Shown here: piece by piece, positions 52,906 through 62,500 of the stretch
Layout of the letters: each line of letters opens with the position of its first letter
Numbering within the stretch: position 1 is the stretch's first letter
Assembly: GCF_946482605.1 (NCBI RefSeq)
Contig: NZ_CAMLSE010000011.1
Span: 1 to 64,000, forward strand
Source: an uncultured Dyadobacter sp.
Lineage (GTDB): Bacteria > Bacteroidota > Bacteroidia > Cytophagales > Spirosomataceae
Length of the DNA: 64,000 bases
Direction: 5' to 3'
Position numbers and translations under genes: made by a program
Notes under the pieces: model-generated
The model's input: only the letters and a program-made list of their open reading frames with translations
What the model was told of the DNA's origin: nothing
Databases searched by the model: none

Positions 52906-53958
52906 ATGAAGCCGAACTACGCTATTTCGAGACGAACGTTTTTAGAGCAGGCAACTCCCGCCGCCGTCGGGCTAGCTGCCGGGGCCGGAGCGCTGTCTTC
53001 CTATGCCGCCGGTCAACATACGCCTATGGAAAAAAAGTTTGTCCCCGTGATGATCACGCCTTTCACAAGCGACCTGAAAATCGACTATGACAAAGTCCCG
53101 ATGCTCATCGATTTTTATCTGGCAGCCGGTGCCAAAGGTTTTTTCGCCAATTGCCTCAGCAGCGAAATGTTTTTCATGAACGACCCGGAACGCATTGAAC
53201 TGACCCGTCATGTGGTGCAGTACATCGGGAACAAAGCTTCTGTTGTATCCACGGGGTCATTTGGGGAGACCATGGAAAATAAAGTGGCTTTTGCCAAACG
53301 GATCGAAGACACGGGTGCCAGCGGCGTTATTCTTATTTCAAGCCATTTTGCCGCCGCAAGCGAAAGTGACGATGTGTTGTTACAGAACTTTGAAAAATTC
53401 CTTTCCCTCACCGGTGACATGAAAGTGGGGACCTATGAATGCCCTCTCCCCTACAAACGCCTTATTTCACCGGCTGTGTTCAAATCGCTCGTTTCCAATC
53501 GCCGTTTTATTTATCATAAGGACACTTCCGAAGACATTAAAAACATGGAGGTCAAACTCAAAATTGCGCGCGGCACACAACTGGAATTTTACAATGCACA
53601 TACCGCCAGCGCCGCAGAATCCCTGCGCAAAGGCGGCCAGGGCATGTCCCCGATCTCCGGAAACTTCTACCCGGAAATACAAACCTGGCTTTGCCGGTAT
53701 GCGAACGATCCTTCCAAATCCGCAGATGTCGACTGGATACAATCCGAAATCGCAAGGACGGAGCCCGTCATTTCAAAGTACTACCCGCTCAGCTCCAAGT
53801 ACTTTTTAAAGAAAAGGGGGCTGCCCATCGAACTGGTATGCCGCTCGAAAGCAAAATCCATCCCGGCCGAACAAATGAAAGTACTCGACGATACATACCG
53901 TGTCTTCCTGGGCTGGTGCGACCGGTTGGGCATACAAGCCGTTAATGCGCGCCGGTAA
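52906..53958 (+). CDS. exported DapA/dihydrodipicolinate synthase-family protein
   Basis: A 350-residue class I aldolase-fold protein. The Schiff-base Lys is K205 in IYHKDTSED, and Y177 in GTYECPLPY matches the catalytic Tyr. The usual GTTGE phosphate/keto-acid-binding motif is replaced by NCLSSE (82-87). The N-terminus has a Tat signal (SRRTFLEQATPAAVGLAAGA), so the protein is probably periplasmic, unlike typical DapA, NanA or KDG aldolases. An internal ATG at 53026 would give a normal-length cytoplasmic DapA, but the in-frame Tat signal supports 52906. Likely a retro-aldolase for a 2-keto-3-deoxy sugar acid or sialic acid; substrate unknown. It diverges from locus D. Confidence 0.82.
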   Translation: MKPNYAISRRTFLEQATPAAVGLAAGAGALSSYAAGQHTPMEKKFVPVMITPFTSDLKIDYDKVPMLIDFYLAAGAKGFFANCLSSEMFFMNDPERIELTRHVVQYIGNKASVVSTGSFGETMENKVAFAKRIEDTGASGVILISSHFAAASESDDVLLQNFEKFLSLTGDMKVGTYECPLPYKRLISPAVFKSLVSNRRFIYHKDTSEDIKNMEVKLKIARGTQLEFYNAHTASAAESLRKGGQGMSPISGNFYPEIQTWLCRYANDPSKSADVDWIQSEIARTEPVISKYYPLSSKYFLKKRGLPIELVCRSKAKSIPAEQMKVLDDTYRVFLGWCDRLGIQAVNARR

Positions 53959-54035
53959 CCGGGTCATTGGCATTTGATCCGCCAACATCCTCTTCGGGCG
54001 ATCGGAGAATCGGCATTGATCCCTGCCAATCTGAA

Positions 54036-56420
54036 CTAGTCCGCACGCAGCCTTTCTATCGGATTTGTGGTCGCCGCACGATAAACTTTTGACCCTATGA
54101 TCATCACGCAGCACGAAACAACGGCCACGAAAGTGCCGATGTAGGGTTCCGCACTTATGTCCGGATGGTATTTGAATATAACCTGAAAAATAAATTTGCT
54201 CGTAAACAAATAGCCAAAAATGGATCCGATGCCAAAGGCAATCAACAGGATACGTACAAACTGACGATTGACCGACCCTATTATCTGGAGCACCGAAGCG
54301 CCAAGAACTTTACGCATTCCAATTTCCTTGCTTCGTTTGTCGATGTTTAAAGAGATTTGGGCAAACAAGCCTGATGCCGAAAGCAGCAAGGTCACGATGG
54401 CTAAGAAAAACGATATCGACCTGAATGCATGCGTCATTCGGAGCTCCTTTTCCATCAGATCCGATTGCCGAAATCCGCGGTAGGGCACATCGGGGGCGAC
54501 CTCGTGCCAGGTGGCTTGCAGATATCTGGTAATTCCTGACAGTTTGGCTTTGTCTGCCCGCACAACCAGGTAGTGATAGTCGTCCTGTTTTGCTAAACGC
54601 AGGATGCAAGGTGGCACGATGTCGTGCAACCCAAACTCTTTGTAGTCATTCGTCACCCCAACGATGGTGTACTGCGCACTGTCGAGGGTAACCTGCTGGC
54701 CCAGCGGCTGTTTCAGTCCTGCACGCGCAACAAAGGTCTGGTTAACCAGAATGGATCCTTCGGCATCGGCTTGCCCGTCAAAAAAATGGCGTCCGTCCAT
54801 TAACCGGATTCCCATCGTACTCAGATATTCTTGCCCTCCGACGTGTGCAACCCGGGCCTGAAGTTCCCCGCTTTGCATTTTTGCGGTTTGTGTGTAGGTG
54901 TCGTCACCAATTTGCTGCGTACATCCTGCCACATTTTTGATGCCCGGATGGGATTGAATCGCCTGGCTCAGCACCCGGTATTCGTGAGCATTATTGACTT
55001 GCACAACTGCAACTTCATTGACCGCATAACCGTAGTCAGCGTTCTGCTGAAAAGCGGCATTCTGGGTCATGACAATGCCGACCACCAATGCAAAACACGA
55101 CAGGCTGAACTGTGCAAGCAGCAAGAATCGTGTGAAGCGATTGGACGAGCCAAGTGATGTTTTTCCTTTGAGGATACGGACCGGCTGAAACGAACTAACG
55201 TATAGTGCCGGATACAGTCCGGCACAGATAGCACTCACAAACGGAACCATTAACAGGAACAGCCAAAAGCCAAAATCGTTATTCAGGTCCGGGGAAAGAT
55301 CTATTCCGGTACTTTCAATCATGGCAGGTGTCAGGAGATTGATGAATAACAAGGCCAATGCAGACGCCAAAAGGCAGAGGATAATGTTTTCCGTTAAAAA
55401 TTGCCAGATTAACTGCCTCCTCAGGCCGCCAATCACTTTGCGAACGCCAATTTCTTTTAACCGGCCGCTGGCGAAGGCAATGGAAACATTGGTAAAATTG
55501 AAGCAAGTGATAATCAAAATAATTATCGACATGATAGCGGGAACAATGACCAGCACGCCACGCGGATTGGAATTCAACTGACTGCCATATACGAATCCGG
55601 GCATATCGATGTCCGAACTTGTCGCCAGATCAGCAAATTGCTGGAGTGAAAATCCTTCGAGCAGCCAGTCCTTATGATTGTTATTGTGGGGTGCAACAAG
55701 CGGCATCAGATTAGCGATTACCGCACGGGCCTCTTGTCTGTTCTTCAATTGCACAAATGTCGTGACGTGTGCTGAATTAGCCCAGTCATCGGCAGAGGCT
55801 TTTCCGTTGCCAAAACTGTTTTCAACAGCAGTGATGATATCAAACCGGATGCTTGAATTTTCGGGAATCCTCTGTGCTACTGCTGCTACGATGAAGACCC
55901 TGCTCCCGTTTTCACCCAGGACGGTCAGCGACTGACCTACTGGCATTTGTTTCGGGAAATATTTCTCAGCCAGCGTTTCACTGATTACTACCTGATTTGC
56001 TTCACCAAATCCCGACAGGTTTCCATATTTCAAAGGGAAAGTAAAAAAATCAAACAATGCCCTGTCCGCGTAGTGAATGCGTTCGTCGAACGTATGCTCC
56101 TTGTGCTTTACGATAACGGAAGCGCTGCCAAGCCGAGCAATCTGCTTTACGCCGGCAACCCCCTTTTTCATAGCCTGAGCCAACGGCACGGGAACGACGC
56201 CCCAGGTCTGCGTAACCCCGTCTACCCGTCGCTCGCTGTTGAGCCTGTAAATATCTTGCGTATGGATGTGGTTCCGGTCGAATTTCGCGCGGTAATTGTA
56301 GTTAAGGTAGGCCAGAATGCAGCAAGCAATGGCAAAACCCAGTCCGGCAACATTGAGGACCACATAAATCTTGTTCCGCCAAAGGACGCGAAAAGCGATC
56401 TTAAAATAATTCGAGAGCAT
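54036..56420 (-). CDS. FtsX/MacB-like permease without ATPase partner
   Basis: A 794-residue membrane protein. First helix near VLNVAGLGFAIACCILAYL, periplasmic MacB-type domain, three helices around LVIVPAIMSIIILIITCFNF, coupling motif KEIGVRKVIGGLRRQLIWQF, a second periplasmic domain and a final block KEIGMRKVLGASVLQIIGSV, ending NPIERLRAD. It lacks the prefix domain of the 11-16 kb pair. No ATPase or regulator adjoins it. It converges on the DapA-family gene, 77 bp away, with no clear terminator between. Confidence 0.87.
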   Translation of the reverse strand: MLSNYFKIAFRVLWRNKIYVVLNVAGLGFAIACCILAYLNYNYRAKFDRNHIHTQDIYRLNSERRVDGVTQTWGVVPVPLAQAMKKGVAGVKQIARLGSASVIVKHKEHTFDERIHYADRALFDFFTFPLKYGNLSGFGEANQVVISETLAEKYFPKQMPVGQSLTVLGENGSRVFIVAAVAQRIPENSSIRFDIITAVENSFGNGKASADDWANSAHVTTFVQLKNRQEARAVIANLMPLVAPHNNNHKDWLLEGFSLQQFADLATSSDIDMPGFVYGSQLNSNPRGVLVIVPAIMSIIILIITCFNFTNVSIAFASGRLKEIGVRKVIGGLRRQLIWQFLTENIILCLLASALALLFINLLTPAMIESTGIDLSPDLNNDFGFWLFLLMVPFVSAICAGLYPALYVSSFQPVRILKGKTSLGSSNRFTRFLLLAQFSLSCFALVVGIVMTQNAAFQQNADYGYAVNEVAVVQVNNAHEYRVLSQAIQSHPGIKNVAGCTQQIGDDTYTQTAKMQSGELQARVAHVGGQEYLSTMGIRLMDGRHFFDGQADAEGSILVNQTFVARAGLKQPLGQQVTLDSAQYTIVGVTNDYKEFGLHDIVPPCILRLAKQDDYHYLVVRADKAKLSGITRYLQATWHEVAPDVPYRGFRQSDLMEKELRMTHAFRSISFFLAIVTLLLSASGLFAQISLNIDKRSKEIGMRKVLGASVLQIIGSVNRQFVRILLIAFGIGSIFGYLFTSKFIFQVIFKYHPDISAEPYIGTFVAVVSCCVMIIGSKVYRAATTNPIERLRAD

Positions 56421-56732
56421 ACGTTGAATCAGCTACGATAAATGACCAGATTGTGCGGACTGATCCGTCTGGCAAAAAAGGTTTTTTTGAAACGTGCAAT
56501 TAGTATACCTGGGTTATGAATGTGGCCTGAGACCTCTGTTTTGAAGATTTTGGAATGATTTGTGTTCGAAAACGGACATGTATGTGTCCGCTTCGCGGTT
56601 ACATCGGTAGCGCCCGCGTGTCCACGTAAATAACAGCCTTCAATATCCTTACTTTTAGCAAGTTACACTCTCTATTTAATGGAAAGTAATCGTATATTTG
56701 AGAATAAGTCACCCCCCTCTTCTATCTGAATA
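56421..56732. other. divergent intergenic region
   Basis: This 312-bp gap lies between the orphan permease (minus) and the histidine kinase (plus). It contains a promoter element for the kinase at its right end. I see no gene, terminator or obvious repeat in the rest. Confidence 0.6.
56693..56700 (+). promoter_or_regulatory. Bacteroidota -7 promoter element of the kinase operon
   Basis: TATATTTG matches TAnnTTTG exactly, 32 bp upstream of the kinase ATG at 56733. This would give a 5' leader of about 25 nt. It is the same octamer as the element at 8943. Confidence 0.55.
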
Positions 56733-57950
56733 ATGTATGCTGATGTCAAAATAGGCTTTGACATTTTATTTGACAATGCTTCCATTGGGATCGTTATTGC
56801 CAATGAACAAGGCCGCATTGTCCTTGCTAATCCTTTTTTGCTCAACCAATTCGGCTATCAAAGCCCCGAACTGATCGACCAGCCGGTTCGGAAGCTCCTA
56901 CCCTCTTACCCGGATGAGGGCCGGCATGCCGCATTCCGGCATTTTAACAAGCTTCCTGAAAACCTGTCCGTAGAGCCGGCGCAAGAGCTTTTCGCCATCC
57001 GGAAGAACGGCAGTCGCTTTCCGGTGGAGGTTACGCTTAGCAGGTATGACACAGGTGAAGAAACGCTCGGAATGGTCTGCATCACCGACATTTCCCGGCA
57101 AAGAAAGGCCGAACAGGACCTGGCAAAGCTGCACGCGAAACTGGAAAGCAGCATCGAGGAGCGAACCCGCTCACTGACCGACACCGTGAAAAACCTGGCC
57201 AGGCTGGTGGCCGAAACCGAAGAAAGGGATGCCGAACTCAACCGCGCCAACAGCTTCCTGAGAAACCTTAGCGAACTCAAATCCAGGTTTGTCTCCATGG
57301 CTTCCCACGAATTCCGGACGCCGCTGAGCACGGTGCTGTCCTCCGCTTTTCTGATCTCCAAATATCCGGGTGCCGAAGATTATTCAAAAAGGGAAAAACA
57401 CGTGCAGCGAATCGTGTCTTCCGTGAATATGCTCACCAACATTCTGAACGACTTTTTGTCTGTCGGCAAAATCGAAGAGGGCAAGATACAGGTGCGCAAT
57501 ACCGGCTTCGACATCCGGCAAAACGTAAGAAACCTCATTGCCGAGCTCGACGGTATCCTTAAAAAAGGCCAGCACATCACCTACAAACACGAAGGCGGCA
57601 CGGCGGTGTGGCTGGACCCCGAATTGCTCAAACACATTATGATGAATCTGATCTCCAATGCCGTGAAGTTCTCAGCGGAAGGGAAACAGATCAGCATCAC
57701 CAGTAAAAAGACCCCACAAAGCCTGGTAATCTCCTGCACGGACGAAGGGATCGGAATCTCGGCGGAAGATCAGGAGCATCTCTTTGAAACGTTTTTCCGG
57801 GGAAGTAACGTCAACAATATCCCGGGAACAGGCTTGGGGCTGCACATCATCAGGAAGTACACCGAGCTAATGAACGGGTCCATCGCATGCGTCAGCAATG
57901 CTGGTGAAGGCACGACGTTCACGGTCACGTTCGCGATTGAAAACCACTAA
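56733..57950 (+). CDS. PAS-domain sensor histidine kinase
   Basis: A 405-residue cytoplasmic kinase with no membrane helix. PAS domain at about 8-122 (IGIVIANEQGRIVLANPFLL, FAIRKNGSRFPVEVTLSR), coiled coil at about 123-180, H-box MASHEFRTPLS (phospho-acceptor H192), N-box HIMMNLISNAVKFS (N305, N309), G1 DEGIGIS (337-343) and G2 GTGLGLHI (365-372). The PAS domain has no Cys or His suggesting haem or flavin. It is followed 10 bp later by a response regulator, its likely partner. Confidence 0.93.
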   Translation: MYADVKIGFDILFDNASIGIVIANEQGRIVLANPFLLNQFGYQSPELIDQPVRKLLPSYPDEGRHAAFRHFNKLPENLSVEPAQELFAIRKNGSRFPVEVTLSRYDTGEETLGMVCITDISRQRKAEQDLAKLHAKLESSIEERTRSLTDTVKNLARLVAETEERDAELNRANSFLRNLSELKSRFVSMASHEFRTPLSTVLSSAFLISKYPGAEDYSKREKHVQRIVSSVNMLTNILNDFLSVGKIEEGKIQVRNTGFDIRQNVRNLIAELDGILKKGQHITYKHEGGTAVWLDPELLKHIMMNLISNAVKFSAEGKQISITSKKTPQSLVISCTDEGIGISAEDQEHLFETFFRGSNVNNIPGTGLGLHIIRKYTELMNGSIACVSNAGEGTTFTVTFAIENH

Positions 57951-57960
57951 TGGCCCGGCT

Positions 57961-59019
57961 ATGCAAAAAATACTACTCATCGAAGACAATGCGGAGATCC
58001 GGGAGAACATGGCCGAGATCATGGAACTGGCCAATTACCGTGTGCTGACGGCCGATAATGGCAAAAGCGGCATCGGCATGGCCCTGGAACAAATACCCGA
58101 CCTGATCATCTGCGATATCATGATGCCCGAGCTCGACGGTTATGGCGTATTGCATCTGGCACAAAAAAACAGCGCACTCCGGAATGTCCCGTTTATATTT
58201 CTGACTGCCAGGTCCGAGCGAGCCGAGATCAGGAAGGGCATGGACCTGGGCGCCGACGACTACATTACCAAGCCATTCGACGGTTCCGAACTGCTGAATG
58301 CTGTTGAAAGGCGATTAAAGAAAAATGCGCAGCTCAAAATGGAATTGCGCGGCAGCACAGCCGGGTTCAACGAACCGGCCGACCTGCCGCCGGGTGAAAT
58401 CTGCCTGGGCAGGTTAAAAGAGAACAGAAATATCAATCATTACAAGAAAAAACAAATGGTGTATACCGAGGGCAACCACCCCGCCCGGCTGTACTACATC
58501 TGCAAGGGGAAAGTCAAAACTTTCAGAAAAAACGAAGACGGAAAAGAACTGATCGTCGGGCTGCACACCGAGGGTGATTTTATTGGCTACACCGCCATGC
58601 TGGCAAATGTGAACTACCGCGAATGCGCCGAAGCACTCGAAGACACCGAACTGGCCGTGATCCCGCGATCCGAATTCGAGGAAATGCTCCAAAGTAACCC
58701 GTCACTGATGAAAAAGCTGATCGGGATGCTGGCCGAAACCATCAATGAAACAGAGATCAAACTGTTGGCAACGGCCTACAACTCCCTGCGAAAAAAAGTA
58801 GCTGATACTTTGGTCGCGGTTTATGAAAAATATAACAAAGACCAAAAAGAAGGCTATTTCATAGATCTCTCCCGGGATAACCTGGCTTCCATCGCAGGCG
58901 TGGCCAAAGAGTCGCTGATCAGGACCCTGAGTGATTTTAAGAATGAAAACCTGATCAGTCTGGAAGGAAGCCAGATCCATATCCTCAATTACAGGAAGCT
59001 CGTCGGCATGCACAACTAA
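57961..59019 (+). CDS. response regulator fused to a Crp/Fnr module
   Basis: A 352-residue two-component transcription factor: receiver domain 1-118 (acidic pocket D9, phospho-acceptor D52 in CDIMMPELDG, T82, K104), a linker, a cyclic-nucleotide-binding-like beta-roll (about 150-260; YICKGKVKTFRKNEDGKELI, GDFIGYTAML) and a Crp-type winged helix (YFIDLSRDNLASIAGVAKES, LIRTLSDFKNENLI). The beta-roll lacks the RxS phosphate-binding cassette of cAMP-responsive CRP, so the receiver rather than cAMP is probably the input. ATG 57961 follows the kinase stop by 10 bp; longer in-frame starts lie inside the kinase gene. Confidence 0.92.
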   Translation: MQKILLIEDNAEIRENMAEIMELANYRVLTADNGKSGIGMALEQIPDLIICDIMMPELDGYGVLHLAQKNSALRNVPFIFLTARSERAEIRKGMDLGADDYITKPFDGSELLNAVERRLKKNAQLKMELRGSTAGFNEPADLPPGEICLGRLKENRNINHYKKKQMVYTEGNHPARLYYICKGKVKTFRKNEDGKELIVGLHTEGDFIGYTAMLANVNYRECAEALEDTELAVIPRSEFEEMLQSNPSLMKKLIGMLAETINETEIKLLATAYNSLRKKVADTLVAVYEKYNKDQKEGYFIDLSRDNLASIAGVAKESLIRTLSDFKNENLISLEGSQIHILNYRKLVGMHN

Positions 59020-59030
59020 TGATCGGCAGG

Positions 59031-59495
59031 TCAAACTTCCGACAGGTATTTTTCAAACGCGGCTTTCATTTCGAAAAAGCAGGTGGTCAGCACTTCGATT
59101 TCCCGCTGCATCTGCACGATCCTTCCGGGTTCGACCCCATTTCCCCCATCGGGCGACGACCCTATCGAGAGTGCTGTTACCTCGTGCCGGAACAGGTCGA
59201 TCACCTGATCCTTGTTAATGAACATTTGCTGAAACTCTTCGGCCTTCTCGATAAAATTGCCATTCACCCGGTCCTGTAAGGCCATGGAAAGCCCGTTTTT
59301 CAGGTTGGTATTTTCCTGTTTCAAATAATCCAGTTCTAAAAGCAAGCCCCGTACATATCCCTCCGTATTCATCCCGTTTTCGCCGTTCTGTATGGTTACC
59401 ATGATCATGTTCGATAAGGGTTCATCAATAACCGCGAGGTTAGCCCGAACCATCGCTTGCAAGCTGTTCGGACCAGCCCCGTCGGCCACAGGCAA
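59031..59495 (-). CDS. small coiled-coil protein, function unknown
   Basis: Up to 154 residues; no family recognised. The core is helical: LLLELDYLKQENTNLKNGLS, FIEKAEEFQQMFINKDQVID and a C-terminal REIEVLTTCFFEMKAAFEKY. There is no signal peptide and no membrane helix. The first 31 residues are weakly coding in look, and the ATG at 59402 (MVTIQNGENG) is a plausible alternative start, giving about 123 residues. It sits 8 bp after the CotH gene and converges on the response regulator 11 bp away. Confidence 0.55.
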   Translation of the reverse strand: MPVADGAGPNSLQAMVRANLAVIDEPLSNMIMVTIQNGENGMNTEGYVRGLLLELDYLKQENTNLKNGLSMALQDRVNGNFIEKAEEFQQMFINKDQVIDLFRHEVTALSIGSSPDGGNGVEPGRIVQMQREIEVLTTCFFEMKAAFEKYLSEV

Positions 59496-59503
59496 CAGCC
59501 TGT

Positions 59504-62500
59504 TTAATTCGTAATGAGTACCTTTCTTATTTCAGCCCGGTCGCCCTGCCTGACCTGCAAAAAGTAAATTCCCGAAGGCGCACCCTGCAATCTGACCTTT
59601 TGCTGATAGTTGCCGTGGCCTTTTATTTTTTGGTCAAACCAGACTTTCCCCCGCACATCCATGACCGTCAGCATACTCTCGCCGGTGTGGGAATGGCTGA
59701 AACTGACGACAAATTCCGACACTGCCGGATTCGGGAACACATTCAACGGCTGGACAATCATGCAATCCCCGGCTTGGTTTTCCGCTACCGCGAGTCTTGC
59801 ATTGCCGGATGCACCGCCCGTCACGCAAACTTTGTCCTGCCGCACGCTGGCACCAGGCAGTCCCTGGATCCGGACAATGTTGTTACCCGCTGCCAGCGTG
59901 ACCGAAATCGTTTCCTCCCGGGTAACAATGTTCCAGCTATGAGTCGAGGGAAGCGCCAGCGACGCCAACACCACATTGCCGTTCACCGATACGCTCACCA
60001 AGGGGCTACCCGATGCATAATACCGTAATTTCAGCTGGTATACCCCCGCAGAACCTACTCCATTCACCGCATAATCGACATAATGGTCGTAATTGTTCTT
60101 ATCACCTCTCGTTTTTCCCGCTGAGGCATTGGGATCACTCGTAACAGGGCCGTTGCCATTCGAATCCTCCGATTCCAGGCACAGACTGAAAGCCTGCGTC
60201 GTTTGCGTCACAGGTGGCTGGCAGCCCGACACGGTAATGGACGCAGTGGCGGTTTTATTCGGACACCCGCTGCGGGATGCCGCCACCGTGTAAGTGAATG
60301 CCCCGTTGGTGGCTGGCGCATTCAGGTTCACCGACTGGCCCGACAAGTTAATGCCGTTCCCCGTCCATTGATAGCCCACTCCCGAACAGTCCGCACCCGT
60401 GCAGTTCGCGGCAAGGCTCATCGCTGCCGAACACGAAGGCGTACCGCTCGACGGACTGGCAGTAACATTGAAATCGCAGGCCGGAGCGACATCGCTGACA
60501 CGGATCGTCAGGTTAGCCGTCTTGGCCGCACAACCTGCGCGCGAGGCCGTAAGCACATACGTGTAATCGCCCGCGGATGCAGGCGCTTGGATGCTTGCAG
60601 GCGAACCCGAAGCATTGGCGCCATTGCCAGTCCAGGCATAGCCGACCGTGCCACAGTCACTGCCTGTACAACCTGCATTGAACGACATGGCCTGCTGGGG
60701 TGTGTAGGATTGCCGGTCGGCAGTGGGACTGACCGCAAAATTACAGGTAACTGCCGTGCTCGGACTACTGCCGGTTCCGGTTACACAAATGCGGTCCTGC
60801 CGTACGCTGGCACCAGGCAGACCCTGAATCCGGACGGTGTTGTTACCCGCTGCCAGCGTGACCGAAATCGTTTCCTCCCGGCTCACAATGTTCCAGCTGT
60901 AAGTTGATGGAAGCGCCAGCGACGCCAACACCACACTCCCGTTCACCGATATGCTCACCAAAGGGCTTCCCGACGCATAGTAACGTAATTTCAGCTGGTA
61001 CACCCCCGCAGAACCTACCCCATTCACCGCATAGTCGACGTAGTGGTCGTAATTGTTCTTATCCCCTCTCGTTTTTCCCGCTGAGGCATTGGGATCACTG
61101 CTGACAGGGCCGTTGCCATTCGAATCCTCCGATTCCAGGCACAGACTAAAAGCCTGGGAAGTTTGTGTCGTCTGCGTCACCGGCGGCTGGCAGCCCGACA
61201 CGGTAATGGACGCTGTGGCGGTTTTGTTCAGACAGCCGCTTCGGGATGCCGTCACCGTGTAGCTGAACGCACCATTGGTCGCCGGCGCATTCAGGTTCAC
61301 CGACTGGCCAGAAAGGTTAATGCCATTCCCGGTCCATTGATAGCCCACTCCCGAACAGTCCGCACCCATGCAGTTCGCGGCAAGGCTCATCGCTGCCGAA
61401 CACGAAGGCGTACCGCTCGACGGACTGGCAGTAACATTGAAATCGCAGGCCGGAGCGACATCGCTGACACGGATCGTCAGGTTAGCCGTCTTGGCCGCAC
61501 AACCTGCGCGCGAGGCCGTAAGCACATACGTGTAATCGCCCGCGGATGCAGGCGCTTGGATGCTTGCAGGCGAACCCGAAGCATTGGCGCCATTGCCAGT
61601 CCAGGCATAGCCGACCGTGCCACAGTCACTGCCTGTACAACCTGCATTGAACGACATGGCCTGCTGGGGTGTGTAGGATTGCCGGTCGGCAGTGGGACTG
61701 ACCGCAAAATTACAGGTAACTGCCGTGCTCGGAGTACTGCCCGTTCCGGTTACACAAATGCGGTCCTGCCGCACGCTGGCACCAGGCAGCCCCTGGATCC
61801 GGACGGTGTTGTTACCCGCTGCCAACGTGACCGCGATCGTTTCCTCCCGGCTCACAATGTTCCAGCTGTAAGTCGATGGAAGGGCCAGCGACCCCACGAC
61901 CACACTCCCATTCACCGATATGCTCACCAAAGGGCTACCCGACGCATAGTAACGTAATTTCAGCTGGTATACCCCCGCAGAACCTACCCCGTTCACCGCA
62001 TAATCGACATAATGGTCGTAATTGTTCTTATCCCCTCTCGTTTTTCCCGCTGAGGCATTGGGATCACTCGTAGCAGGGCCGTTGCCATTCGAATCCTCCG
62101 ATTCCAGGCATAGACTGAAAGCCTGGGTAGTTTGTGTCGTCTGCGTCACCGGCGGCTGGCAGTTCGACACGGTGATGGACGCTGTGGCGGTTTTGTTCGG
62201 ACAGCCGCTGCGGGATGCCGTCACCGTGTAACTGAACGCACCATTGGTCGCCGGCGCATTCAGGTTCACCGACTGGCCCGACAGGTTAATGCCGTTCCCG
62301 GTCCATTGATAGCCCACTCCCGAACAATCCGCCCCCGTGCAGTTCGCGGCAAGGCTCATCGCTGCCGAACACGAAGGCGTACCGCTCGACGGACTGGCAG
62401 TAACATTGAAATCGCAGGCCGGAGGGGCTACTTCCCCAGGATGGATGGAAGCGATGTTCTGATCCATCCATGCCAGACGATTTGTAAGCCAGGTTTTCAA

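Noticed and set aside
60203..61957. Two nearly identical Arg-rich plus-strand frames.
   Set aside because: They repeat only because the CotH coding repeats do; the Arg-rich content comes from the antisense of Ala/Gly/Thr codons.
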